DNA of 38,126 nt from Rhodopirellula maiorica SM1 (GTDB taxonomy: Bacteria > Planctomycetota > Planctomycetia > Pirellulales > Pirellulaceae): contig NZ_ANOG01000737.1 in the NCBI RefSeq assembly GCF_000346295.1, positions 1-38,126 of the forward strand, in the 5' to 3' direction. Below, in pieces: positions 25,209 through 32,863 of the stretch (position 1 is its first letter; the number at the start of each line of letters is the position of its first letter). Below the pieces are notes generated by a model. The model was not told the DNA's origin, ran no database searches, and saw only the letters and a list, made by a program, of their open reading frames with translations. Both the position numbers and the translations under genes were made by a program.

Positions 25209-26042
25209 ATGCGTGGTATGATCTCACTGACTTTCGATGATGCCTTGGATGTCCATCTGGATAATGCAGTGGTTGAATTGAATGATGCCGGACTGCGAGG
25301 CACGTTCTATGCACACCTGTCGGCCGAGTCGTTATTCAAACGCGCCACTGATTGGCGAGCAGTTGCCGCAGCAGGGCATGAAATCGGAAACCACACCGTA
25401 TTCCATCCCGCTGCAGAAGATAAAAATTGGGTCACTACCGGCAATGCGATTGAATACTACACGCTCGACCGTATGCGAATGGAACTTGATCTAGCGAATC
25501 GATGGTTGGAGTCGATTGACAGTTGTACGGACCGCACTTTTGCTTTCCCTTGTAGCAATCCGACAATTGGTCGCCCAGGTCCTCTGGTCCGCGCTTGCAA
25601 TCACTATGGACTGCGTTTCACCCGTTGGCCTGGAATGATCCAACGTGCTGGTCTCGACTTCGGATCGACCTGTCAAAGCTATGCCCCGTTGTTGCCCGAG
25701 TACTTCGTTGCTGGACGAGGCGGCGGATTAACGTTCGAGATGACGCCGCCGCCGATCAAAGCCTTTGATCAGTATCAGTTGCCAAGCGCGGCTTGCGACG
25801 GACACTCGACGAAGCAGATGCAAGACTTCGTGGGTCGCTGCCTTGATGCCGAGAGCTGGGCGATCCTTCAATTCCACGGAATTGGAGGTGGACATCACAT
25901 GGATTGCTCGTTGGAAAACTTTCGACAATTGACACGCTGGATTGCCGATCATCACGCGGACCAAGTTGTAACTGTCCGACAAGGAGCACAGCAGATTTAC
26001 TCTTCGACTTCTCTTCCAAAATCGACACAGAACCGTGCCTGA
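25209..26042 (+). CDS. Polysaccharide deacetylase (NodB/CE4 family), no signal peptide
   Basis: The CE4 fold is recognisable from SLTFDDA (TFDD at 8-11, catalytic/metal Asp) and HEIGNHTVFHP, where H62 and H66 are the metal-binding histidines of the HxxxH motif. RGTFYAHL between them is typical. Later segments (TFAFPCSNP, then WAILQFHGIGGG) correspond to motifs 3-5. The enzyme removes N- or O-acetyl groups from sugars. There is no signal peptide or membrane segment, so it should act in the cytoplasm on a lipid-linked or nucleotide-linked intermediate. Start: ATG 25209; the TTG at 25203, which overlaps the previous stop as TTGA, is an equally possible start two codons earlier. The stop overlaps the following GT2 gene by 8 nt. 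Confidence 0.88.
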   Translation: MRGMISLTFDDALDVHLDNAVVELNDAGLRGTFYAHLSAESLFKRATDWRAVAAAGHEIGNHTVFHPAAEDKNWVTTGNAIEYYTLDRMRMELDLANRWLESIDSCTDRTFAFPCSNPTIGRPGPLVRACNHYGLRFTRWPGMIQRAGLDFGSTCQSYAPLLPEYFVAGRGGGLTFEMTPPPIKAFDQYQLPSAACDGHSTKQMQDFVGRCLDAESWAILQFHGIGGGHHMDCSLENFRQLTRWIADHHADQVVTVRQGAQQIYSSTSLPKSTQNRA

Positions 26043-27063
26043 AGTGATTCCCCAATTGGTTTCGACGATCATACCGGTTTACAACCGACCGCAGATGTTG
26101 CGTGAGGCGGTGCAGAGTGTCTTGGAGCAAACCTATCGGCCGATCGAAATTGTGATTGTCGATGACGGATCCACTGACAGTACACCGGACGTTGCCAATG
26201 AATTGATGGAACGGCATCCTGACATCATTCGCTTTCATCAGAAAGAAAACTCCGGACCAGGACCGACTCGCGAAGCAGGCCGTTTGATGGCGAGGGGCGA
26301 GTTCATCCAGTATCTGGACAGCGACGATCTATTGCGGCCAAAAAAATTCGAATTGATGGTGCAGGCACTGCGTGACCATCCCGATTGTGGCGCCGCCTAC
26401 GGGTACATTTGTGTTCATCCTTATCAGCAGCCTCCAAAAGACAAACCGTTTAAGGGATCGGGCGAGACTCGCGAAACATTGTTTCCTTGGATACTGTCAG
26501 ATCGTTGGTGGAACACGAACTGCCCTTTGTTCCGTCGCTCGGTCTGCGATGCGGCGGGGCCATGGACGGACCTTCGTTGGTCGCAGGACTGGGAACATGA
26601 CGCGAGAATCGGTGCTTTGGGAACGAAACTAGTTCACGTCAAAGAATGGTCCACCGACGAACGTCACCATGATGAAGGTCGTCAAACCGACGATGCCGAC
26701 TGGCTACACCCCGACCGCCTGCGAGCCAGAAAACGGCTGCTGGAGCTATTGCTTGAGCACGCCGAAACAGCGGGAGTGGAAGCCGACAGTCCTCATCGAC
26801 GACATTTCACTCGCTGGGTCTTTGCCACCGCTCGACAATGTGCTGCTGCGGGCCTGCACCTCGAGACCAGCGAGTGCATGAGATTGGCCGAACGTAGTGC
26901 TGGCAACTGTGCAGATGTAAAACGCGGATTCCAAACATTTCGTGTGCTTCGTCGAGTGATGGGAACTCGCACGGCCGGCCGTCTGGGCCTTTGGCTACAA
27001 ACGGTCAAGCGCCCAGGAAGCCACACAATGCAGCAAAGTTTTGCGCGGGACTTGGAGCCATGA
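26035..27063 (+). CDS. Glycosyltransferase family 2
   Basis: The protein (342 residues) has a textbook GT2 N-terminal domain: VSTIIPVYNRPQMLREAV, IVDDGSTD (41-48), and YLDSDDLL (93-100) as the DXD metal site. The segment NTNCPLFRRSVCDAAGPW, followed by WSQDWEHDARI, contains the acidic ED-like pair found near the acceptor site. A 100-residue helical C-terminal part rich in Arg and Glu follows. Cytoplasmic transfer of one sugar to the growing glycan is expected. A GTG at 26035 overlaps the deacetylase by 8 nt, and the stop overlaps the next GT2 gene as ATGA, so three genes are coupled in a row. Confidence 0.92.
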   Translation: MPEVIPQLVSTIIPVYNRPQMLREAVQSVLEQTYRPIEIVIVDDGSTDSTPDVANELMERHPDIIRFHQKENSGPGPTREAGRLMARGEFIQYLDSDDLLRPKKFELMVQALRDHPDCGAAYGYICVHPYQQPPKDKPFKGSGETRETLFPWILSDRWWNTNCPLFRRSVCDAAGPWTDLRWSQDWEHDARIGALGTKLVHVKEWSTDERHHDEGRQTDDADWLHPDRLRARKRLLELLLEHAETAGVEADSPHRRHFTRWVFATARQCAAAGLHLETSECMRLAERSAGNCADVKRGFQTFRVLRRVMGTRTAGRLGLWLQTVKRPGSHTMQQSFARDLEP

Positions 27064-28028
27064 TGACGCCCTTAGTATCCGTCGTGATCAGCGTCTACAA
27101 CGACGAGGATTTTCTTGCCGAATCGCTCGAAAGCATCCTACAGCAGACATTCACCGATTTTGAATTGATTGTAGTCAATGATGGTTCCACTGATTCCTCG
27201 GCAGAAATCCTGGACCGCTTGGCGCAGCGAGATTCGCGAATTCGCGTGATCGATCAATCGAACCAGGGGCTAACCAGGGCGCTGATCAACGGCTGTGATC
27301 TGGCACGCGGCATTTACATCGCGCGTCAGGATGCCGACGATTGGTCGGATCGCGAACGTTTACAGAAACAATTCGAAGTATTGGAATCACGGCGTGATCT
27401 GTCTTTTGTTTCCTGTTGGGCAGAAGGGATCACGAAGGAAGGACAGGTATTGGAATTGGTGACGCGTCCTGTCGATTCAAACGTGGCGACCGAGGAACTG
27501 CGTTTCCAAAGACAGGGTCCACCGGCTCACGGCACGGTGATGTTTCGCAAAGACATCTATCAGCAAGTTGGCGGCTATCGGCCACAATTCTACTTCTCGC
27601 AAGATTCCGATCTATGGTTGCGTATGGCAGAGAAAGGCCCGGTGCTTTATTTGCCCGAGACGCTGTATCGCTATCGTCGCGATGCCGAGAGCCTTTCATC
27701 GGTGCGTCACGATATCCAATATGAGTTTGGCGAATTTGGCCAAGCTTGTCACAGCGTTCGTGCTTCGGGCGGCGACGAATCGCAGTTGTTGGCCCAGGCA
27801 GAAGAGCTAACGTCGCGGGTTGTCGCAGGCGCGGTTGATGCATCCACCGATCAACAACGAGTCGCCGCCACGCAATACCTGATTGGATCTCAATTGGCGA
27901 TCAATGGCGACCCGAGTGCGGCCACCTATTTATGGACCGTCATCCGCCAACGTCCGTGGCATCTAAAGGCATGGGTTCGGCTGTTTCAAGTATGGCTGAA
28001 TTTCGGCCGACCGAGTTCGGCCGGATGA
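27060..28028 (+). CDS. Glycosyltransferase family 2
   Basis: A 322-residue GT2 enzyme: VSVVISVYNDEDFLAESL at the N-terminus, NDGSTD (40-45), RQDADDWS (89-96) as the metal site, and GTVMFRKDIYQQVGGYRP followed by FSQDSDLWLRMAEKG, the conserved region near the acceptor site. The ATG at 27060 overlaps the previous TGA as ATGA; a frame extension to a TTG at 26991 exists but would overlap the previous gene by 73 nt for no family match. The stop overlaps the acyltransferase start in the same ATGA way. It is similar in plan to the GT2 at 26035 but clearly not a recent copy. The sugar is unknown. Confidence 0.93.
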   Translation: MMTPLVSVVISVYNDEDFLAESLESILQQTFTDFELIVVNDGSTDSSAEILDRLAQRDSRIRVIDQSNQGLTRALINGCDLARGIYIARQDADDWSDRERLQKQFEVLESRRDLSFVSCWAEGITKEGQVLELVTRPVDSNVATEELRFQRQGPPAHGTVMFRKDIYQQVGGYRPQFYFSQDSDLWLRMAEKGPVLYLPETLYRYRRDAESLSSVRHDIQYEFGEFGQACHSVRASGGDESQLLAQAEELTSRVVAGAVDASTDQQRVAATQYLIGSQLAINGDPSAATYLWTVIRQRPWHLKAWVRLFQVWLNFGRPSSAG

Positions 28029-29146
28029 GTTCTGCGAATACGAACACCGCGAGATACGAACTGCTTGACCCTCTCCGGGGCGTGGCGATCCTGGCGGTAA
28101 TGCTGCTTCATTTCTCAGAACGTGGCCGGGAATCGGGCGACGATCTGATTCATTCTTATCTATGGCCGATCACACAACACGGCTACTTGGGCGTTCAGCT
28201 GTTCTTTGTGATCAGCGGCTACTGCATTGCGGCCGCCTTGTACGGAACGCTGAACAAACCACAGCCGTTTCGTTATTTTATGATGCGGAGATTTCGGCGA
28301 ATCTTTCCTCCTTACTGGATCAGCATCGTGTTGGTGGTGATGCTTGGTTTCGCCACGATTTTCATCCTAAACACTTCTCCAGACGTCGTTTTTCCGCTCA
28401 CTCCGTTTGACTGGCTGTGCAATGCCTTATTGCTCCAGGGCCCACTGCACGCCGTTGACGCCAATCTTGTCTACTGGTCATTATCGATTGAGTTGCAATT
28501 CTATTTGGTAATGGCCATCGCCTTGTTCTGGCCGAAGTGGACGGAAGCATGGCTGATCATGTTCAGTATCGTCTGCTTAGCATTGAACTGCTTCGCCGAC
28601 TGGCCTTTGTGGGGAACCGTGGTCGTTTACTGGCCCGAGTTTCTATGCGGCATTGTCGCGTACTACTGGATTACCGGCCGAATGCGGTGGAAATGGACGC
28701 CTGGGTACCTAGTTGGGATTGTCATATTTCAAATCGTTCTGCAAGCCAACCAATACGAAGTGCTGGTGCAAGAAAACGGGCGACTGGTTCAGCCGATTAA
28801 ACTACTGTTCTGTCTTAGTTGCATGGCTACATTGTTGGCACTGCGCTACTACGATCAATCGATCGCACGTTGGCGTTCGGCAAGATGTTTGGCGTTTTTC
28901 GGCATAATCTCATACTCGCTGTACCTGACACATGTTCCAATCGGCACGCGTATCTTTAATTTGATCGATCGACTGCTTGGACTGGACGGACTGAAATGGC
29001 TGGCGTGTGGATTGGCTGCGATGGTGATCTGTACGATCTTTGGTTGGATCTTCTTTCGATGGTTTGAGAAACCGTGGCTGAATCCGCCCGCGCCAAGTCC
29101 AACCACAGATACCCCAAAAGCTCTTCCAGAAGGTGTTGCTTCGTGA
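28025..29146 (+). CDS. Acyltransferase 3 family membrane protein
   Basis: The protein (373 residues) starts its domain with LLDPLRGVAILAVMLLHF, in which H29 is the conserved acyl-transfer histidine. FFVISGYCIAAALYG, then MMRRFRRIFPPYWIS, VYWSLSIELQFYLVMAI and FFGIISYSLYLTHVPIG follow; all are standard landmarks of the family, with about ten membrane spans. It would O-acylate a sugar on the outer face of the inner membrane or before export. The ATG at 28025 overlaps the GT2 stop as ATGA; the longer frame from 27932 would bury 97 nt of the previous gene. This is the second AT3 protein in the cluster, so at least two positions may be acylated in addition to the MBOAT target. Confidence 0.93.
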   Translation: MSSANTNTARYELLDPLRGVAILAVMLLHFSERGRESGDDLIHSYLWPITQHGYLGVQLFFVISGYCIAAALYGTLNKPQPFRYFMMRRFRRIFPPYWISIVLVVMLGFATIFILNTSPDVVFPLTPFDWLCNALLLQGPLHAVDANLVYWSLSIELQFYLVMAIALFWPKWTEAWLIMFSIVCLALNCFADWPLWGTVVVYWPEFLCGIVAYYWITGRMRWKWTPGYLVGIVIFQIVLQANQYEVLVQENGRLVQPIKLLFCLSCMATLLALRYYDQSIARWRSARCLAFFGIISYSLYLTHVPIGTRIFNLIDRLLGLDGLKWLACGLAAMVICTIFGWIFFRWFEKPWLNPPAPSPTTDTPKALPEGVAS

Positions 29147-30015
29147 GAAATGCTCTTCGTGGCGCGTTGGCTTCGGTCACACGTCGCTTGCCGTCGATGC
29201 GCGGCCTCGGTCGCTGTATTTTGGCCGTCGACAAATTGTTGACCAACGAAAATGACCCCGCATCCTACGAAGCTACGACCATGGTCAACGGTGGTAATCG
29301 ACTGATCCTGGATCTGCGGACATGGGAACAAAAATTCGCCTTTTATTACGGCACTTATGAGCCAGAGTTGGTCGGAGCGACCACAAGGCTGTTTACCGGC
29401 GGCGTCTTCTATGACATTGGCGCATCGATCGGAATATACGCGGTCACCATGGCCAATGTCTGCAAGGCACACTGTGGTTATGTTCGCGCGTTTGAACCGG
29501 TGCCAACAAATCTGCGACGACTGGAGGCACAGATTTCTGAAAACGAACTCGGTGAAGAACTGATTCAGATTGAACGCATTGCACTCAGCAACGAGCCCGG
29601 CACAGCCATGATGGACTTGTGTGACGACGGAAAACCGGGCAATGCAAAAATAACCAGCAGTGGTCAAGTCAGTGTTGAGGTGACTTTACTGGATAACATC
29701 TGGGCCAAACGAAATCGTGAACCTGTCGACTTTGTGAAAATCGATACCGAAGGATGGGATGCCAACATCATTACCGGTGGTCGCGAGATGATCCGCGAGT
29801 GCCGGCCTAACTTGCTAGTCGAATTCAATCGCGAACGGATGACGAATCATGGGATCCCGCTTGACCCCGCTTGGGAATTCCTGGTGGGCGAGATGAAGTA
29901 CCGCGTCTTCTACCTGGACGAGCAGACAGGCGTTGTTGAGGAAGTTCAGCAACCAGGTGATCTTGAAAACCTTTTCTTTGTTCGAGAGGATGATGTCGAG
30001 CGAATCCTACGCTGA
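29143..30015 (+). CDS. FkbM family methyltransferase
   Basis: This 290-residue member has an 85-residue N-terminal region with LILDLRTWEQKFAFYYGTYE, common in one FkbM subgroup. The core is GGVFYDIGASIGIYAVTMA (86-104), VRAFEPVPTNLRRL, VEVTLLDNIW in the place of the RLDD segment, and DFVKIDTEGWDANIITGG. Asn is replaced by Ser in the DIGASIG loop, a tolerated variation. Sugar O-methylation is the expected role. GTG at 29143 overlaps the AT3 stop as GTGA and is preferred over an upstream GTG (29074) that would overlap 73 nt. It is the fourth FkbM protein in the window and has the least typical motif I. Confidence 0.9.
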   Translation: MRNALRGALASVTRRLPSMRGLGRCILAVDKLLTNENDPASYEATTMVNGGNRLILDLRTWEQKFAFYYGTYEPELVGATTRLFTGGVFYDIGASIGIYAVTMANVCKAHCGYVRAFEPVPTNLRRLEAQISENELGEELIQIERIALSNEPGTAMMDLCDDGKPGNAKITSSGQVSVEVTLLDNIWAKRNREPVDFVKIDTEGWDANIITGGREMIRECRPNLLVEFNRERMTNHGIPLDPAWEFLVGEMKYRVFYLDEQTGVVEEVQQPGDLENLFFVREDDVERILR

Positions 30016-30034
30016 TCATTCGGCTTCGGCTTCC

Positions 30035-31204
30035 ATGCCGCTGAAGATTCTAGTCGGAGCCAACGTGAGCCCCGACCCAAATGCTGGCGCCTCGGGGACC
30101 GTCTGGCAGATGAACGCAGCGCTGCGTCGGCGGGGACATCAAGTTGATGAGATCTGGGCCGAAAATCTCGGGCGGCGAATCCAACATGGAAACCTTCACT
30201 ACTTACTGGAATTGCCCCGCACCTATGTTCGCGAAGTTCGCAAGGCGTGCCAACAACAGACGTACGATGTGATCGAACTGAATCAACCTCATGCGTACCT
30301 CGCTTCGCGAGACCACAAAAACCAACAGCGGTCGGGCGTGTTTGTCAATCGCAGCCACGGACACGAAACGCGATCGGAAGAACAGCTCCAGCCCTGGCGG
30401 AACAAGCTGGGGGTTTCCGCCAATCGTGGCCTGCGGCGATTGCTTTCGCGAGCTATTGGCAGACTTCTCGATCGCCAATGGCAATCAATTGCCAAGTCAG
30501 CTGACGGAATCGTCGTATCCTGTAGCGATGACGCTGAGTTTCTGAACACGCGATACGGGGTGCCCAAAGACCGAGTCGGCTGCATCACGCAAGGAGTGCC
30601 CCAGATCTTTCTTGATCAACCGGTTGCCGCGATGACATCCGAGAGATTGCACCGGGTCATCTACATCGGACAGCTCGCTTTCTTCAAAGCGCCCCAAGTG
30701 ATCGCTGAATCGATCAACTTGATCTTGAGGCGGAACACAAATGCCACCATGACGTGGGTTTGTGGTCGGCCGCATCATCAACAAGCGATGCAGATGCTAA
30801 ATGAGGACATTCGTAATCGAGTCAGCTTTGTCGATTGGATGGACCAAACGCAGTTGCAACAGCATCTCGATACTCATGGTACATTTTTGTTCCCGTCGTA
30901 CTTTGAGGGTTTTGGCAAAGCACCGCTTGAGGCAATGGCGCGTGGTCTCTGCGTGACGGCTACCGACGTAGGCGGGATGAAAGACTACATCAAGGATGGT
31001 GTTTCAGGACGGCTGGCACCGCCCGGACGAGCGGACCTGATCGCCAACGCAGCATTACAAGTCATGAACGATGAACGCTATGGAATCAAAATATCTAAAG
31101 CAGCGAGAGCTACCGCGGAAGAGCACACATGGGACCGATGTGCTGCCGACGTCGAAGCGTTCTATCGACATTTACTAACGGCGAAACTGAAAACAGGACC
31201 ATGA
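30035..31204 (+). CDS. Glycosyltransferase family 4
   Basis: A GT4 enzyme of about 390 residues. PLKILVGANVSPDPNAGASGTVWQM is split between the first beta strand and the glycine-rich loop that binds the acceptor. The donor domain contains VIYIGQLAFFKAPQVI (208-223) and the E291/E299 pair in FEGFGKAPLEAM, then VTATDVGGMKDYI and GRLAPPG. The ATG at 30035 puts the first strand at the N-terminus and lies after the previous stop. ATG pairs at 29990/29993, preceded by GAGAGG, are possible earlier starts that add about 15 polar residues and overlap the FkbM gene by 26 nt. The stop overlaps the next start as ATGA. It adds one sugar of unknown type. Confidence 0.92.
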   Translation: MPLKILVGANVSPDPNAGASGTVWQMNAALRRRGHQVDEIWAENLGRRIQHGNLHYLLELPRTYVREVRKACQQQTYDVIELNQPHAYLASRDHKNQQRSGVFVNRSHGHETRSEEQLQPWRNKLGVSANRGLRRLLSRAIGRLLDRQWQSIAKSADGIVVSCSDDAEFLNTRYGVPKDRVGCITQGVPQIFLDQPVAAMTSERLHRVIYIGQLAFFKAPQVIAESINLILRRNTNATMTWVCGRPHHQQAMQMLNEDIRNRVSFVDWMDQTQLQQHLDTHGTFLFPSYFEGFGKAPLEAMARGLCVTATDVGGMKDYIKDGVSGRLAPPGRADLIANAALQVMNDERYGIKISKAARATAEEHTWDRCAADVEAFYRHLLTAKLKTGP

Positions 31205-32139
31205 CAGGACAACCATTTACCGCGTCAGATGTAACCATCGTGATTCCTACGATTGGGCGTGAAACAGTATTACTCGATACGATCCTCGCTTGCTTGCAGG
31301 AACCCGATCCTCCCTGCGACATCATCGTCGTTGATCAATCGAAACAGCACGAAGAGGCGACGACTCGCCAATTGGATGAGTGGCAACAGCAGGGCATGGT
31401 TAAAGTGCTGACGCCGGAGATTGCTTCACAGCCTGCCGCTATGAACGTCGGTCTACTTGCCGCGTCAAGTCGGCTGTTATTGTTCTTGGATGACGATGTA
31501 GAACCATCCCCTGGATTTGTGGCCGCGCATGCGGCAGCTCACAACGACGACGAAGTGTGGTGTGTGGTCGGGCAGATCATCCAACCGTGGCAGAAACCCG
31601 AGGACGCTGGCCGCATTGGCCCCGACCATGGACTCCGCCGGGATCTCGACTTTCCGTTTCATTCAACCCATCAGTGTCACATCTACAACGGCATGTCAGG
31701 ACATATGTCGGTCACTCGCAAACGATGTTTTCAAGTCGGAGGCTTTGACGAGAATTTTAAGGGAGCAGCGTACCGATTTGACACCGAGTTTTCACGCCGG
31801 GTGATCAAGCATGGTGGCAAAGTACTATTTTACCCAAAAGCCAGCCTAAAGCATCTGCGCGTCGCGCGGGGCGGCACTCGGCTGATTGGCAACCATCTTG
31901 CCTCGGCCAACCCAATCCATGGAGTTGGTGATTATTACTTTGCGTTGCAACAGGGCGAAGGAATCGACCGCATCGCCTACATCAGCAAGCGAATGGTTCG
32001 AGAGTTTTGCACGAAATTCCATCTAATACGTCCCTGGTTCATCCCTGTCAAATTGCTGGGTGAAATTCGAGCCTTCCTGTGGGCGTGCCGTCTCTGCAGA
32101 CAGGGTCCCGCATTGGTCAAGTCTGCGGAACGTGAATAA
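31201..32139 (+). CDS. Glycosyltransferase family 2
   Basis: The 312-residue protein has VTIVIPTIGRETVLLDTIL at the N-terminus, VDQSKQ (44-49) in place of the usual DDGS, and LFLDDDVEPSPGF (94-106) as a strong metal site. CHIYNGMSGHMSVTRKRC, then GGFDENFKGAAYRFDTEFSR, carries the acceptor-side acidic residues. It resembles the rhamnosyl/galactosyl-type GT2 group (VDQS variants), though the sugar cannot be fixed. The ATG at 31201 overlaps the GT4 stop as ATGA. This is the last gene of the tightly packed run; a 724-nt non-coding stretch follows, so the operon probably ends here. Confidence 0.92.
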   Translation: MTGQPFTASDVTIVIPTIGRETVLLDTILACLQEPDPPCDIIVVDQSKQHEEATTRQLDEWQQQGMVKVLTPEIASQPAAMNVGLLAASSRLLLFLDDDVEPSPGFVAAHAAAHNDDEVWCVVGQIIQPWQKPEDAGRIGPDHGLRRDLDFPFHSTHQCHIYNGMSGHMSVTRKRCFQVGGFDENFKGAAYRFDTEFSRRVIKHGGKVLFYPKASLKHLRVARGGTRLIGNHLASANPIHGVGDYYFALQQGEGIDRIAYISKRMVREFCTKFHLIRPWFIPVKLLGEIRAFLWACRLCRQGPALVKSAERE

Positions 32140-32199
32140 ATGCGATCATGCAGTTGCATCTTGTGCAAGCACGTGAATAGGTTCCTTAACGCCGCGTAA

Positions 32200-32243
32200 C
32201 GAAACGAGCTTAGGAGCTGACGGTCACAGGCCTCCTCGTTTCG
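32200..32243 (+). repeat. 9-bp inverted repeat after the glycan operon
   Basis: CGAAACGAG (32200-32208) and CTCGTTTCG (32235-32243) are perfectly complementary, with a 26-nt loop that contains AGGAG able to pair alternatively with CTCCT near the right arm. It lies 60 nt after the last operon gene. No T-run follows, so it could be an mRNA-stabilising hairpin or part of a Rho-dependent end. Confidence 0.5.
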
Positions 32244-32668
32244 ACATCGGTATAGCAACATTAGCAATACCATCCATCGTCTCGAAGCCACAACGCCGCA
32301 CGAACGGGTTTCGGCTTCCCGAAAAACGATTGATTAAAGTCATCGAACGACATGCATTCGGCTAAGCAGCCAGGCAGAAGTCTTTCAGTCGATTAGCCGC
32401 TTTGGTGTTAGCCGCAATTCCGACATTTAACCGGGGCAAACGTCCAAACGACCAATGGAGTTCTACCCAGCGGTTCCTTCCTACCTGATTAAGGCATAAA
32501 AAAGGGGGCAACAACCATTTGACCCTCAGGCTACAAAGTCAATTGACAACAAGAGCCCAGTTCAGCCTTCGCAAAACCGAATCCCCAAAGTCTATATGTC
32601 GTTCGCATTCTCAACGAGAGAAAAACTAGCCAATATAGAGATTCTAGATAAAAAACACTGCTAAACGC

Positions 32669-32697
32669 TTGACCCTATTAGGTAGGGGATTGAGAAT
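32669..32697 (+). promoter_or_regulatory. Putative sigma-70 promoter of the surface-protein gene
   Basis: TTGACC (32669-32674; 5 of 6 to consensus) is separated by exactly 17 bp from GAGAAT (32692-32697; 4 of 6). The surrounding DNA is AT-rich upstream. Transcription would start near 32704 and read into the gene at 32864. Planctomycete promoters are poorly defined, so this is a moderate guess. Confidence 0.35.
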
Positions 32698-32851
32698 GTC
32701 GTGGTGCCGAATAGAGCGATTATGCCGGTGATGATGGAACAATTCCGCATTCGAGCCTTCTAAATTGAAGCCGCAAATGTTCGGTACCGCGTTTAAGAGT
32801 CCGTCCCCCCAACGCGTCAATATCTTTACGAATCATCGTTAGTCATCTTTG

Positions 32852-32856
32852 AAGGA
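32852..32856 (+). promoter_or_regulatory. Shine-Dalgarno site of the surface-protein gene
   Basis: AAGGA ends 7 nt before the ATG at 32864. It is one of the clearest ribosome binding sites in the window and decides the start: a TTG five codons earlier (32849) lies upstream of it and is rejected. Confidence 0.7.
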
Positions 32857-32863
32857 CACCGCT

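Larger units (their letters stand above)
32140..32863. other. Non-coding region between glycan operon and surface-protein gene
   Basis: I find no coding frame here. The first part would hold the operon end. A 9-bp inverted repeat (32200-32243) is present, but no hairpin with a T-run, so termination may be Rho-dependent. From about 32500 the sequence becomes AT-rich and includes a plausible sigma-70 promoter at 32669-32697. The last bases before 32864 contain a clear Shine-Dalgarno site. The predicted leader of the surface-protein mRNA would be roughly 160 nt. Confidence 0.6.

Noticed and set aside
28855-29667. Open frame of 270 codons on the minus strand across the AT3 and FkbM genes
   Set aside because: Both plus-strand proteins are well-supported families through this stretch. 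The minus-strand product has no family features.
32144-32172. Short palindromic words just after the last operon gene considered as an intrinsic terminator
   Set aside because: ATGCA/TGCAT has a 2-nt loop and no T-run; it cannot be called a terminator from sequence alone.
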